A program made the translations under genes and the position numbers. From positions 5,840,501 through 5,904,500 of the forward strand of contig OU015663.1 in NCBI GenBank assembly GCA_907165275.2: a DNA stretch of 64,000 nucleotides, written 5' to 3'. Below, piece by piece: positions 20,756 through 39,100 of the stretch (within the stretch, counting starts at the first letter, position 1; every line of letters begins with the position of its first letter). This DNA comes from Zygaena filipendulae (taxonomy: Eukaryota > Arthropoda > Insecta > Lepidoptera > Zygaenidae). Below the pieces are notes generated by a model, which was not told the origin of the DNA, ran no database searches, and saw nothing but the letters and a program-made list of their open reading frames with translations.

Positions 20756-22399
20756 CGCGGATATTTTGATAGTTACAAACCCTGGTTTATAAAACCACTA
20801 GGAGCTCCACCACATTCATTGTTATATTTTTAACATACATACTTCAAAACGGAGGAGATTGTCTAGGGGAAAGTATTAAATGAGCGATTAATTTATTTTT
20901 CCGGATGGTGACATTCTACAATGCCGATTAAGCAGTGGCTAACGTTAGTCATTTAAAAATGAGTAACAACATGCGTAATCCAATAATTTTTTAAACCTTC
21001 AATTAGAATTTACAATTTTCTGAGAAAGCTTACACTGCTCCTTTTCTGAGTTTTCTAATTGAATCGTTCAGACAAACATAGTTAAAATACGTTTTTAGAT
21101 CAGGTCATAGAGTTTACTAATGGGGGTGTTAATTTAGAATAATTGTGTTAAAAGTTAAGTTAAATAAGAACTTCATAAAGTCTATTTTTGGATCAAAAAG
21201 TAAGCGCACTTTGAGATGACTGACGCTTAGTAAGGAAAGTTTTTCTGAGTGAAGATAGTAGGAGGCTAGTCATCACCATAAAAATATATTAAGTATAACT
21301 ATCTGATACCCTGTATTTAAAAAGAAAGTCTTGAGCCAAATGTGTTTAAAGCTTCAATAATTTCGTGTTTTGGTGAGTGAGAAAGCTTCTTTATATAAGA
21401 AGATAATGCAATACGATCTACATTGAATTGTCTTGAATCTCTAAAAAGCACAACATCAAAATAGAATAAAGGAATGCAAATCATATTATTGTGCAAATAA
21501 ATAAGACAAAACCTGAGACCATCATACGACATTGTGACAAACACTTGTTTATTAATAATACTTACAATCATTACGGAAAACCGAGCCGGTGAAAGGTAAT
21601 GTGATTGCAATTCAACGGCGGTTTTAAAATATTAATGGTGTTTAAAACAAGTAAGTTTACTGCAGTATATGTTAGGTACTATTATACATCTGTGTTCACA
21701 TTTATACACTTGCGTTCAAGATGTTACTCATTACTAATTTATAAAATTATTTAGACTTTTTTTTATTTCCACTCGTATTTTCTTTGTACTTTTTTTAAAT
21801 TACATTCCTTAAAAAACATTCACTTAACCGAAAATTATTTCACATCTAATTACATGTCATAATCATTAATATTTTGTTCTACATTCTGATACCAACCAAG
21901 TTAATTATACTATAATGTATGGAGTGCCATACGCCAACTACCTGTTTACCCCGAGCTTCACCAGTTCTCGCTTGTGCACGTGACGGACGTGACGTCACAC
22001 CAGACAATAGACAAACTTCACTACCTAGCGATGATCCTTCAGAATTCGACTCCATACAAAACACCAACTATTCAATATAATGCAATCTCAAAAACAACAA
22101 AGTTACACTGTCGTTCTATATTTCCCAACGATACGTTTAAGTTTGAAAAATCTATTTTTTTTTAAATGAAATTAATAAATAATACATAATAATGTAAGGC
22201 CCAGGTGAGGGGATTCCACTGGTGTCGCAACTCGGGCCATGGTCACAACCGGTCTCGTTATGAAACGTTATGCGTGTCCTCGAGGTGAAATACCTTGGGC
22301 GTTGCACGACAGGTGGCGCGCACATCGCGGCGAGGCGGCCGGAGGGTTTATCATACTCCTTGAAACAACGTGGCGGGCGGGGGGCGGGGTGCGGGGGCA
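20756..22399. other. Falafel 3' flank, nothing firmly recognised
   Basis: The 3' UTR of the falafel gene begins at 22399 and runs leftward. Its polyadenylation site was not fixed. Frames of 97 codons or fewer were not recognised. Confidence 0.4.
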
Positions 22400-29147
<6,748 letters not shown>

Positions 29148-29950
29148 GATGTCAAGGCTTGTGAACCTATGTGTAACAATGATTAATTATGTATAGCGGC
29201 GCTTATCGGATGCACCTAAGTTTTGAAACTTTTATTTAACTCCCATTTGTACGAAAACATATACACTTCTGAAAAAGAAAATGCAATGATTTAATTTCAA
29301 ACAAGCATTAAGTACCTATCCAATTTAAAATAATTACATTTTTCTTGTCCAAGATTTTCTCAACAGACCTCTCCTTGAAAGGTTAACGGTATTTTTATCG
29401 GCAAAAACTCAGTCTTGAACAAAGTTAAAGTTATTTTCTAGTTGCAAACGTTTATAATTACATGACAATGGAAAATAATCACCAAATTATCGGAAATCAC
29501 AAACAAAACAATACAAACGGAACTGCTTTCACTGATATATATTAACTATTTAAATTACTAAAACCAGACATACTTCGTACTGCCGGATAGCAAATTTTAA
29601 TAATTTGTTCACTTAAAATCGTACTTGTACACAAAAAATCGTCAAATTGACGTACCTTCACAATCCTACAATATCAAATATCGCCATATTGGATTCACAA
29701 CAACGCTTCTAAATCAGGGTTCTCAATTCAAGTTTTCTATGGCGCAATATTTGAATTAAACTTAACTTTTTTGGTAAAAATACAAATTCAGCAAAATTGT
29801 ACAGTGAAAAAAATTTTTAGTAGGTAGTTTTATTTTAGGTAATTTTCTTGTTTTATTCATATTATATTTAAAAACCGTAAGAAATGTGCTAATGTATATT
29901 TTTATTATTTCTATCACCACAAATTAACTAGACATATGTCTAAATCTATC
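29148..29950. other. Falafel 5' UTR and promoter region
   Basis: On the minus strand CACATAG followed by GTTCACAAGCC just upstream of the ATG could be a 5' UTR splice acceptor. No TATA box or other element could be assigned. No gene in this stretch. Confidence 0.4.
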
Positions 29951-32245
29951 ATACGGGATTTACACTCGCGCCTCGTTCCTCGCCTCGTGGTTCGTCTTGT
30001 GGCCAGGTACGAGGCGCGAGTGTAAACGCTGTTTTATCGGCGTTTACACTCGCACCTCGTTCCTCGTCTTGTGCTTCGTTTCGTGGTGGGGTACGAGGTG
30101 CGAGTGTAAACGCTACCTCGTCCCGTCGCTCGTGCGTGCGACCGCGACCGCACGATCGATGGAAAAGAGACAAAAGAGCTGCGGCCTGCAGTGCGTTCAG
30201 TTCAGTTGTCTTTGAGCTAGCAACAAGGGAGGATGTCGAAGTGTTAGCGGCAACAAGACGACTTTGCTTACTGAGCTTTTACTACTACTCGATTAATTTT
30301 AATAAATGAAATCCTTACTTATTATTCTAAAAATCTTTATATTATAAAGTTTGTATGGATTGTATGGATGTTTGTTACGTTTTCACGCAAAAACTACTGA
30401 ATGGATTTCAACTTTACAATATTTGAAACAATATTTGAAACTTTACAATAAAACAGCTATAAAAATATCAAAAAATAATAATAATAGCTATAGATTCCTA
30501 TTATCATATTATATATCTACTGTCTGCTATCTGCTCTATAGGATTTTTTACCAAGCTTGGCTAATAATTATTGTATTAATATTGCGCCATCTATGTATTG
30601 CTAACAAAAGTTTTTTGAAATTTGAACTGTCCTGTGCCTGTATGTGCGTGATACAGGTTCTCGACGGTTAAAATTTCATTTATTCCTGAAATAATCAAGA
30701 GATGTCGTTAACCATTATTTTGTAAACGTCGAAAATTAAATGCATGTATAGGCTAATATTTTGATCTTGCTTCAAGTAGAAGTAATTCAGAATAACAGAT
30801 AGGGTACTTTTATCCCGGAATTCCCGCAGGATCTTTGAAATTAACGCGGATGACACCGCGGGGACACGCTAGAATATAATAGCTAGTAAAATAAATTAAT
30901 TAAATAAATAATTAAACTTTAAATAAATAATTTAAAAAAATAAAATAAATAAAATTGTCAATATCATCTTCTTCTGCGCCGGGTGTCATCGACTGTTTTT
31001 TGCGCAGGAGATTCTGTCGAAAGGTTTATTGTTTAGTGCGGTTGGAGGTCTACATATCTATCTATCTATCTATAAAAGATAGAAAGAATCCGCGATTCTG
31101 TACATTGAATATTTTTAAAAAAAACTGACAGGGGACGGAACGGAGCGGACGGGGGGGGGGGGGGGAAGAGTAACCAAGCACAAAAAAAGGGTTTTTAAAA
31201 ATCTTTTCTGTCTTTCTGTCTGTTCACGATAATCTCCGAATCTACTGAACGGATTGTCATGCGGTTTAGGATTAAGCTTAACCTGGAGTTACATAGGCTT
31301 TGTTTCATTGAAATCGGATGTCGGGAAAAGAAGTTGTTGTATAAAAAGAAGTTGTTGTATAGAAACTTTTCGCGCGGGTGAAACCGCGGGGCACAGCTAG
31401 TACTAATATAATAAAAGAGTAGAATCCGCGATTCTGTACATTGAATATTTTTAACAAAAATTGACAGGGGACGATAAACGAAGAGTAACCAACTATAAAA
31501 AAAGGGGTTTTAAAAAATCTTTTCTGTCTGTCTGTCTCTCAGTTCGCGATAATCTCTGAATCTACTGAACGGATTGTCATGCGGTTTTCGCAGGTAGATT
31601 AAGCTTAGCCTGGATCTACATATAGGCTTTGTTTCATTCAAATCGGATGTCAAGAAAAAAAAGTTGTTACATAAAAACTTTTCACGCGAGTGAAACCGCG
31701 GGGCACAGCTAGTTTCTTAATAAAATCTAGTCCATATAACGTTTACTTTTTGGTTATTTTTGTGGAATCTATGTTTGGGATCCCAAATTATCGGTTTCTT
31801 TTAAAATAATTCTAGAAACCAAAACGTTTCTTGTTGCAAGTTACAACCAATCCAATTATGCAGTTTAAAAGCACACAACCATCGCGGCCCAAAGTTGAAA
31901 CCCGACTGAAGCGAGAACGCGAGTGTAAACACCACGCTCGCTTTGACGCGAGGTCCTTTGACTCGTGACCAAAAAACCGCTCCGGAAGCGAGCGGTGCGA
32001 GTGACGAGGCGAACCACGCGGCGAGCCCCTAGCGCCTGTTCACACTCGCGCCTCGTCCCTCGCCCCGCGCCCCTTGCTCCTTTTTCGTCCCTTTGACTCG
32101 TGACAAAAAAGCCGCTCCGGGGGACGCGAGCGGCACGAGCGACGAGGCGAACCACGCGGCGAGCGACGAAGCGCGAATGTAAACAGTCGCTCGGGGCTCG
32201 CCGCGTGGTTCGCCTCGTTGCTCGTACGCGAGTGTAAATGACGCT
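29951..32245 (+). mobile_element. 2.3-kb composite DNA element, copy 2
   Basis: It is co-linear with 11880-14156, including the two hairpins and the three nested Helitron-like elements. Differences are a few substitutions and small length changes (for example an extra ACAATATTTGAA block near 30428 and a longer poly-G run near 31151). It lies in the interval between the divergent falafel and INO80D-like genes. Confidence 0.8.
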
Positions 32246-32892
32246 GTTATTTTTTTGTTAAATTTACCCCAATGGGAAAGGCAAAGGAAGCTAAGTCCAT
32301 ACAGGCAGTTCAGTAGTATTTTTCTTCTTCTGAAGTTATTTACATACATTGAAATGCTTTGGTGAGATGTATTTCGATGCTTTACCGGAACTTTTGACAG
32401 CAACTCTTCACAGTTGATAACTCGATGTGCAACCAGCACCGGTAACCACTGGTGCAGTGACTAATATATTCTAAATGTGAAAGTAAGTTTGCGTGTCTGT
32501 CTGTCTGTTTGTTACACATAAGAGTAATCAGGAAAAAAATATCATAAGAGTGAATCAGGAAAAAAATAATTTGTTTGTTGTTATTGTCTGCCATTTTGTT
32601 TTATTTCTCGTAATCAAGCTAGCTCGGAAAAGTAGACGTAATATTCCGAGTCCGAGTGCGCTCGGATTATGAGCTGCCATTTGCCACAATACAATTTGCG
32701 TCTGAGTAGGTATGCGAGTCGGCTCGGACCGAAAAGACTGATCGTGTCAACGCGGCGCCAATAAAAATGACTGAAACCTCGTGTAAACGATGGAACAAAA
32801 AATGGATACTTGTTTATTTATTTTATTTTTATTTTGCAAAATTAACTAATTATTTCACGTTTCACGTTTTCAAGCTAGTATTTTACTTAAAA
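32246..32892. other. Intergenic DNA, nothing recognised
   Basis: No frame or repeat could be named. A 136-codon minus frame that enters this stretch from the composite element is mostly element sequence. Confidence 0.4.
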
Positions 32893-33047
32893 CTAAAACG
32901 TAGTGATTACCTTCTTTCTGCTTAAAACCATACTCATTGGTTAAAACAGTGTAATCGAAGGCGTCAATTGGGGGTCAGCTCAGAAGAATAACAGGGGGGT
33001 CAGGTACACGTGCGTCATTCAGAGAGAAGGTAATCACTACGTTTTAG
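32893..33047. mobile_element. 155-bp inverted-repeat element
   Basis: CTAAAACGTAGTGATTACCT at the left is mirrored by AGGTAATCACTACGTTTTAG at the right; arms are about 28 bases with one mismatch. No clear target duplication. Confidence 0.75.
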
Positions 33048-33229
33048 CGTCATTCTCCGTCTGCGTCGGGCACGGTAAGAACCTCGTAAAGTGCGCTCCA
33101 CACTATAAATGTGGTATCATGGTTCGCGGGTGTTTCGCGGCTTCGCGCTTGTGTGGACTGTGGACCGCGCTTCAGAAGAAGTTATTCTTCTGAGGTAAGA
33201 ACTCGCTGTGACAAAAAAAAGTTTAAGTA

Positions 33230-34127
33230 ATTTTTTTTTTCTTTGTTTTTTTCTTCTTGTTTATGGACTTTCACATAATGCATTTGGCCAGTTTCAAGTA
33301 AAATTAATTACAATTAATTAGATCAATGTATTTTCGAATGCTTCGTTGTACGGTTTGGTGTGCGTTCCGTGGGTTTGGGCGCAGTTGTTCGGTTAAAATT
33401 TCACTCGTTTGAGTTGCAACCAAGCCACAGAACGATCGAGTTGTTTTTATAACCTCAAAATATTTGAAATTTCAGGCGCCATTTGTTTTCTCTCAATTCA
33501 CATTGCAAATAAGACTGTTTTTCACCCAATTATAAACTTTTTGTGACTACGACACCTCCCCTTTGTTTGTTAGAACTCCGATTGATTTCTTTTTCGACGA
33601 ATCCGGTTTTTGGCGCAACCTTTGACACTTCATAAACAATACATAGCTGTCAGAGTGAAAATTAACCTGCTTCGGAGATGGTTGTTTGGTTGTTACACTC
33701 TGAGCCACGGAACGGGTGAAACTACACTCTGACAGTTGTCAGAATAAAATTTCACCAAGCCACAGAACGGGTTCAGAGCGCGCTCGAGCGCGTTCGAGTG
33801 CATTCGTGCGAAGCCACGGAACGCACACCAGAGCGCGCTCGAGCGCGTTCGAGTGCATTCGTGCGAATCCACGGAACGCACACTTAAAGTTGCAAGCCAC
33901 GGTACTATAGCTTGCAAGAACTTTCTTGGAGCTCTTGGAGGAAGGAAACCGGAGAAATCCGCTCGAAATGTTATATATATTTTAGGCACATAAAAAACCA
34001 TCGCTGTGAAAATTATTTTCCAATATAGCACCCAACATAACACAACAAAATCCATTATTAACCATATTTTATCGACATGAAAATAAATGACCGAACCGCC
34101 ATCTTTGATTCCCGCCAAAATACTCAA
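33230..34127 (-). mobile_element. SINE-like element split by other repeats
   Basis: 33896-34127 matches the 5' part of the 40718-41069 element in reverse. Its 3' part (CTGGCCAAATGCATTATG block and T-rich end in this orientation) is at about 33230-33360. The material between carries the GC-rich repeat pair at 33774-33883. Confidence 0.6.
33774..33883. repeat. Two 55-bp GC-rich direct repeats
   Basis: Units begin CAGAGCGCGCTCGAGCGCGT at 33774 and 33829 and differ at only one or two bases. Related sequence is at 5345-5395. Confidence 0.88.
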
Positions 34128-35178
34128 TCATCTTCGAGTTTCGTTCAGAAATAACATTAATGTGAAAATACAAAAGTCTAAAAAGGAGTAATAGAAAATA
34201 TTAATTTCACTAAAATATTTTTATTATTTTGTGCTTGCTTTTTTAGACAGCATTAGCACTTTGTAATTGTTAACTTTAGGTATGAATGAATTTATATTTT
34301 GTTAAAATAATTTGTACTTAATTTCAGAACTTAACCGCATTTTGGCTGCCATTTGCTGTGTCCTGTCATTCTTTATCTTTTGATGTTTATTGAAAGGTGT
34401 TTTTACTTTGTTTTGATCTTAAAAGGCGTTAGCTAAAGTATTAAAGTAATTATTGTTATTTAATAATAATAAAAAAGCGTAATTTTTATTTTCACCAAAT
34501 AATTTAAGTCAGTTTGGAACTGTTTGTTGTTTTTCATGTAAGGCTTAAAATAATATCATTTTTTTATATTTTGATTATTATTAAGGTTTTAATGTTAAAT
34601 TGTGATTTAACGTGTCTCAATAAAACAGTGATTAGTATTACACTTGATTCAATGCCACTTTCAATCCTAAAACCTATAAAGTAGCAATCTCAGATTAGTG
34701 TATACAAAGATTTTATTTTTAAATTAAAACCATTTATTTATGTTTCTGTAGTGTGTTAATTAGTATAGAATGCAAATTGTGTTTGTTTGCAGTTACTTTT
34801 TCCCTTTGCAGGATGAATCAAAGGGACCAAATATACATATTTCCTGATAATTGATTTGGAAGAGTTGTTTGTGCCGTTGTTGTAAAATGAAAACAGTATG
34901 TCTTATTTGAGTAAATCAGAAAATGTTGGGTTAGTATCTTAAATAATGAGTCGTATCTTAAATAATCTTATTATTATAATTCAATAATCTGGTGAGCAAT
35001 ATTACTTCTGGTATATTATCATAAGTACCCACTTCATTTTTTGGTATCTAGAATAGGAAAGTGTAACCTTTTTAAAAATAATGAATTTAAAAGTGATTTA
35101 AAAATTCAATTTATTATACAGTGATTTACATGGTAAAGTTGTCTTTAAATTGTGCTTTTTTTAAATTAATATAATTTG
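34128..35178. other. Probable 5' UTR/promoter zone of INO80D-like gene
   Basis: No coding exon was found. TTTTGGCTGCCATTTGCTGT near 34340, followed by AAAGGTGTTT near 34395, could be a non-coding first exon with a donor, but this is a guess from position only. No zinc-finger-like frame is present here. Confidence 0.3.
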
Positions 35179-35182
35179 AGGT

Positions 35183-35424
35183 TGTAACAAGGTGGCTATA
35201 TGCCACTCGTTATGATATCCCGCCTCATTTCTAATTCTTTTTAATATTTAAATACTTTTCCTTTTAATATTTAAAATACTTACTGACAGAACTAGACTTA
35301 CATTAAAAATTACAACAAAATAAATCTCAAATAATTATCTTTTATTTTTATTGAGCTAGCCGAAGGCCTTATACTACTATTCCAAACCTCACAACTGGCG
35401 CCCAACATGGGGCCGAACCTCACA
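35183..35424 (+). mobile_element. LTR-retrotransposon remnant with lysine-tRNA primer site
   Basis: The sequence runs TGTAACAAGG to CCTCACA at 35393. Two bases later TGGCGCCCAACATGGGGC (35396-35413) matches the primer-binding site for tRNA-Lys(1,2) with one mismatch as I remember it. A second AACCTCACA ends at 35424. AGGT lies immediately left (35179-35182) and right (35425-35428). The structure looks like an LTR plus primer site collapsed to a short footprint. No coding region remains. Confidence 0.6.
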
Positions 35425-35428
35425 AGGT

Positions 35429-36144
35429 TATAACTTGTTTCTTTTTAAGTTTCTGTTCAAACATAAAAAATATATTTAGATGAAAAGAGTAGTAAGTAAC
35501 TCTTTTGTCCAATTAAGGTATAGTACAGACAATAATTGTAACTTTGAGTCATGCAAGAAACAACCAACCTAACTAGTTGCATTCATTTGTGCAATAACAA
35601 GTGAGTGAATGCAACAGACTCTGCTGTTCAGCTTTATACCAAAGAATACACAATAATACCTACTACATAAAAAAGTAACCTTTGCTAAATGGTTCATGCT
35701 CTGACAAACAAACAAATGTCTTTTAAGTTAAAAAAAAAAAAAAAATTAATTTACTGTATTACTAACAATAGCTGATAAGAAATGATGTTACTAACAAAAG
35801 TGATCCGTGGTTGGTTGAAATAAAAGGAAATTTTTATTATTATTACTGTCAACCTTAAAATACGCATGCGCACATGTGTACATACTAGCCGGTCGTCTTT
35901 ACTTGTGGGAAAGTAGTTGAATCAGTTCATTTGTATGGAGTGTCATTGTGCTGGTATGATTGTATGTAATACACCCCACATTTTTCATGATGTATTAATT
36001 TTAATTTTCAGTCAGTGCATCATAATAACCAATATAAAGCATTTGCCATTTCCATATGCTAAAATAATTGTATTTCAAGCTTAATTAAAAAAAAAAAACG
36101 AAATCATATTACTGATTAATTGATGACAGTCACTTAATTTTCAG
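35429..36144. other. Non-coding DNA upstream of first INO80D-like exon
   Basis: No exon-like frame was found. Presumed intron or 5' flank. Confidence 0.4.
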
Positions 36145-36199
36145 GTTCAGTGGTATTCCGCAAAATATATCAGAGGCAAGTTGTGCTACACAATATAAA

Positions 36200-39100
36200 A
36201 TGGCTGTTGAAACTGTCTCAGGAACTTGTGGTGACATGAACATGTTTATACAAGATAGTTCTGGAGATGAACAGCCATACTTGCAACATCTGAATGATAA
36301 CTTTTTTCATACTAAATTCAAAATAGATCCTAATGAATTGTATACATTTCCTGACTCAGATGTTATTGCAAGTGAAATAACAGTTGGTCATACAGATGAT
36401 AATTTCATATTTGATAGTTCTGATGATAAGAGTAAACTTTTAAACAGTCCAAGTAAGGATTTTGACTTTATAAAAACTCTTGCTAATGGAGAGATAAAAG
36501 ATGAGACTAAACATGTCACAATACCCAATGGGCATTATCCATCAAATGTTAATAATGCACTTGGAACCACAAACTACAAAGACACTAAGACTCTAAATAC
36601 CAAAGTTTCAAAAAGTAAGACTCACATTAATAAGGAGCAAGTAAGAGCAGATTGTGTTAGTGTAATACAAAAACCAAGTGTTCATAGTCCCAAAGGGCAC
36701 AATATCATTCCTAATAAAAGCAGTATTATTGTAAATCAATCCACTACTCCTATTGTTAAGAGCCCTGCATCAGAGACTTTTTTTGATGTTTTCAAAAGGG
36801 AACAAGGTCTAATTAATAGTACTTCTGAAGTGAATAGTAAACCTTCCCCTCCACCACCACCACCACCACCGCCGCCACCGCTACCTCCAGTTAAAACACC
36901 AAGTGCAACCCCTAAGAAAACATCAACATCAGGTAAATAAAATAATTATGCTTAGTCAATATCATACAATATCCTTACATTATAAAACAAAGTCGTCCAC
37001 TGTCTGTCTGTCTGTCTGTCTATTGGCGATTAACTCAAAAACCACTGAACGGATTTTATGCGGTTTTTTACCAATAGATAGAGTAATTCAAGAGGAAAGA
37101 TTAAGCATATAGTTTATCCAGGAACCGTGGGGGACAGCTATTTGTTTTGTTAAGGTACATAACTAAGTGTTCGTAGAGGATTGTAGCTGTTCTCCCTGCT
37201 GTTTTAATATTCTCACGGGAACTCTGTTTCAAGATAAAATTACAGTATCTTGTGTCATTTGCATCACTTTTGGATTCATGATGCAGCATTATTATTATTT
37301 ATTATTACTATGCTTTACATTACTACACTAGTGCTTTGAGGTTACAAACAAAGGGTTTTTATTTCTAATGTTTATTATTTTCTTGACAAATGTGTCGAAA
37401 AACGTCGCATAAAACGCGTGGGTATTAGTCACTAGCTGTGCCCCGCGGTTTCACCCGCGGTAATTTCGGAGTTCCTGCGGGAATTCCGGGATAAAAAGTT
37501 CCCTTTGTCCTTCTCTGTACCCCTAACAACGTGCATGCCAAATAATAATAAATAATAATAATAATAATCCACGTATGCGAGGATAACAGCTCGAAAGCGC
37601 ATTTTCATCCGACGTGCTTCAATTTTATCGTCACTGTTCAGCTTCTATGTGTCTTAGCGTTATGTTATATAGCCTATAACCTGCCCAAGAGTATTTACTC
37701 CAATCGTACCAAGTTTGGTTAAAATCCCTTCAGTAGTTTTTGACCCATGCGTGCACATACAGACAGACAGACAGACAAAAAATTGACTGATTGCATTTTT
37801 GGCATATTTTTGGCGTCTTTTTGTCTGTTGGATTAAATCAGTATTTTGTTGTTTTAGCTTTTTAGTTTTTGGAAGTCGGTTTTAATTTTTTTGTTAAAAA
37901 TTTGTTTATTTCTTGCTTTTTAGTGAGTCAGTGTGTAATTTATCTAAGTTACAATAACCTAATGTCAACTGCTCATTACCTTTTACAAAATATTGCTTTT
38001 CCCGATGCAGGGACGTTAATTTTTGAGGAGTTCTCCTGGTACATTACCATCAGTTCCACTTCACCATATACATTGTGACGAGCATAAATTGTTTAGAAAA
38101 CAAATTAAAGTTAACGAATTGGAACCTGTGAAATATCTAGTATTGAGTAGTTCCTATCATCAGTTCCACTTCTTCACATTTTGCTTTCCGAAAGCAAATG
38201 AACGATTTACTATAAAAAATACCCAAATCGCTATAGGTGTGCCTATAATTTTTGAAGAGTTCCCTCGATTTCTCCAAGATCCACTATATGTATCCACTTG
38301 TGGGAGAAATAAAGATAATTATTATTATTATCCCACCATCAGATCCCGACTTGGTGGCAATGGGACCTAATTGGGAGTAAACTATTTCAAACAAAAAAGA
38401 ATTTTCGAAATCGGTCCAACCGTCTTGGAGTAATCGGTGAACATACATTAAAAAAAAGACATACAATCGAATGCATAACCTCCTCCTTTTTGGAAGTCGG
38501 TTAAAAAATAATGACGATAGTCGACAATACATTGAGTCGAAATATCGCGTAACGTGAAGATATTTGTTATGACGTTACGGGTCCTTTTAGTGCGTTTTAT
38601 CTGAGTATATTTTCATCAATTTAAAAAGCAGCAAAACATACGTGTGTATTATTTGTTCACTAGCTGTTCCCTGCCGTTTCAGCCGCGGTAATTTCGGAGT
38701 TCCCGCAGGAATTCCGGGATAAAAAGTACCCTATGTCCTTCTCTGTATCCCTCACAACGTGCATGCAAAATTTCATGATGTTCAGTTGAGCCGTTAAGGC
38801 GTGAAAGCGTAACAAACAAACACTTTCGCATTTATAATATCGGTAAGGATTCTATCTAACTGACGGACTAGATATGTAGAATGTCAAAGAATCGAACGTA
38901 TTGTAAGATGCGTCAAAATAAATTTCCATCACAATTGGCAGGTAAAACCGCCCAAACGAAAGTGCGCCGTGGCCGCGGGCCGGCGGTGCACGAAGCGCTG
39001 CAGCGGATACCGACGTCGCGGCGCGCGGTGCCGGTGCCTAACGACACGTGGCACGCGCCCGGCGACAGCCTGTTCGCGTGCGGCCCGCTCCACGACAGGA

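Noticed and set aside
21317..21610. 97-codon minus frame
   Set aside because: AT-driven, hydrophobic by composition, not recognised, no context.
32029..32439. 136-codon minus frame
   Set aside because: Runs through the GC-rich end of the composite element into unrelated flank; no domain, and the related GC-rich end of the other copy also yields meaningless frames.
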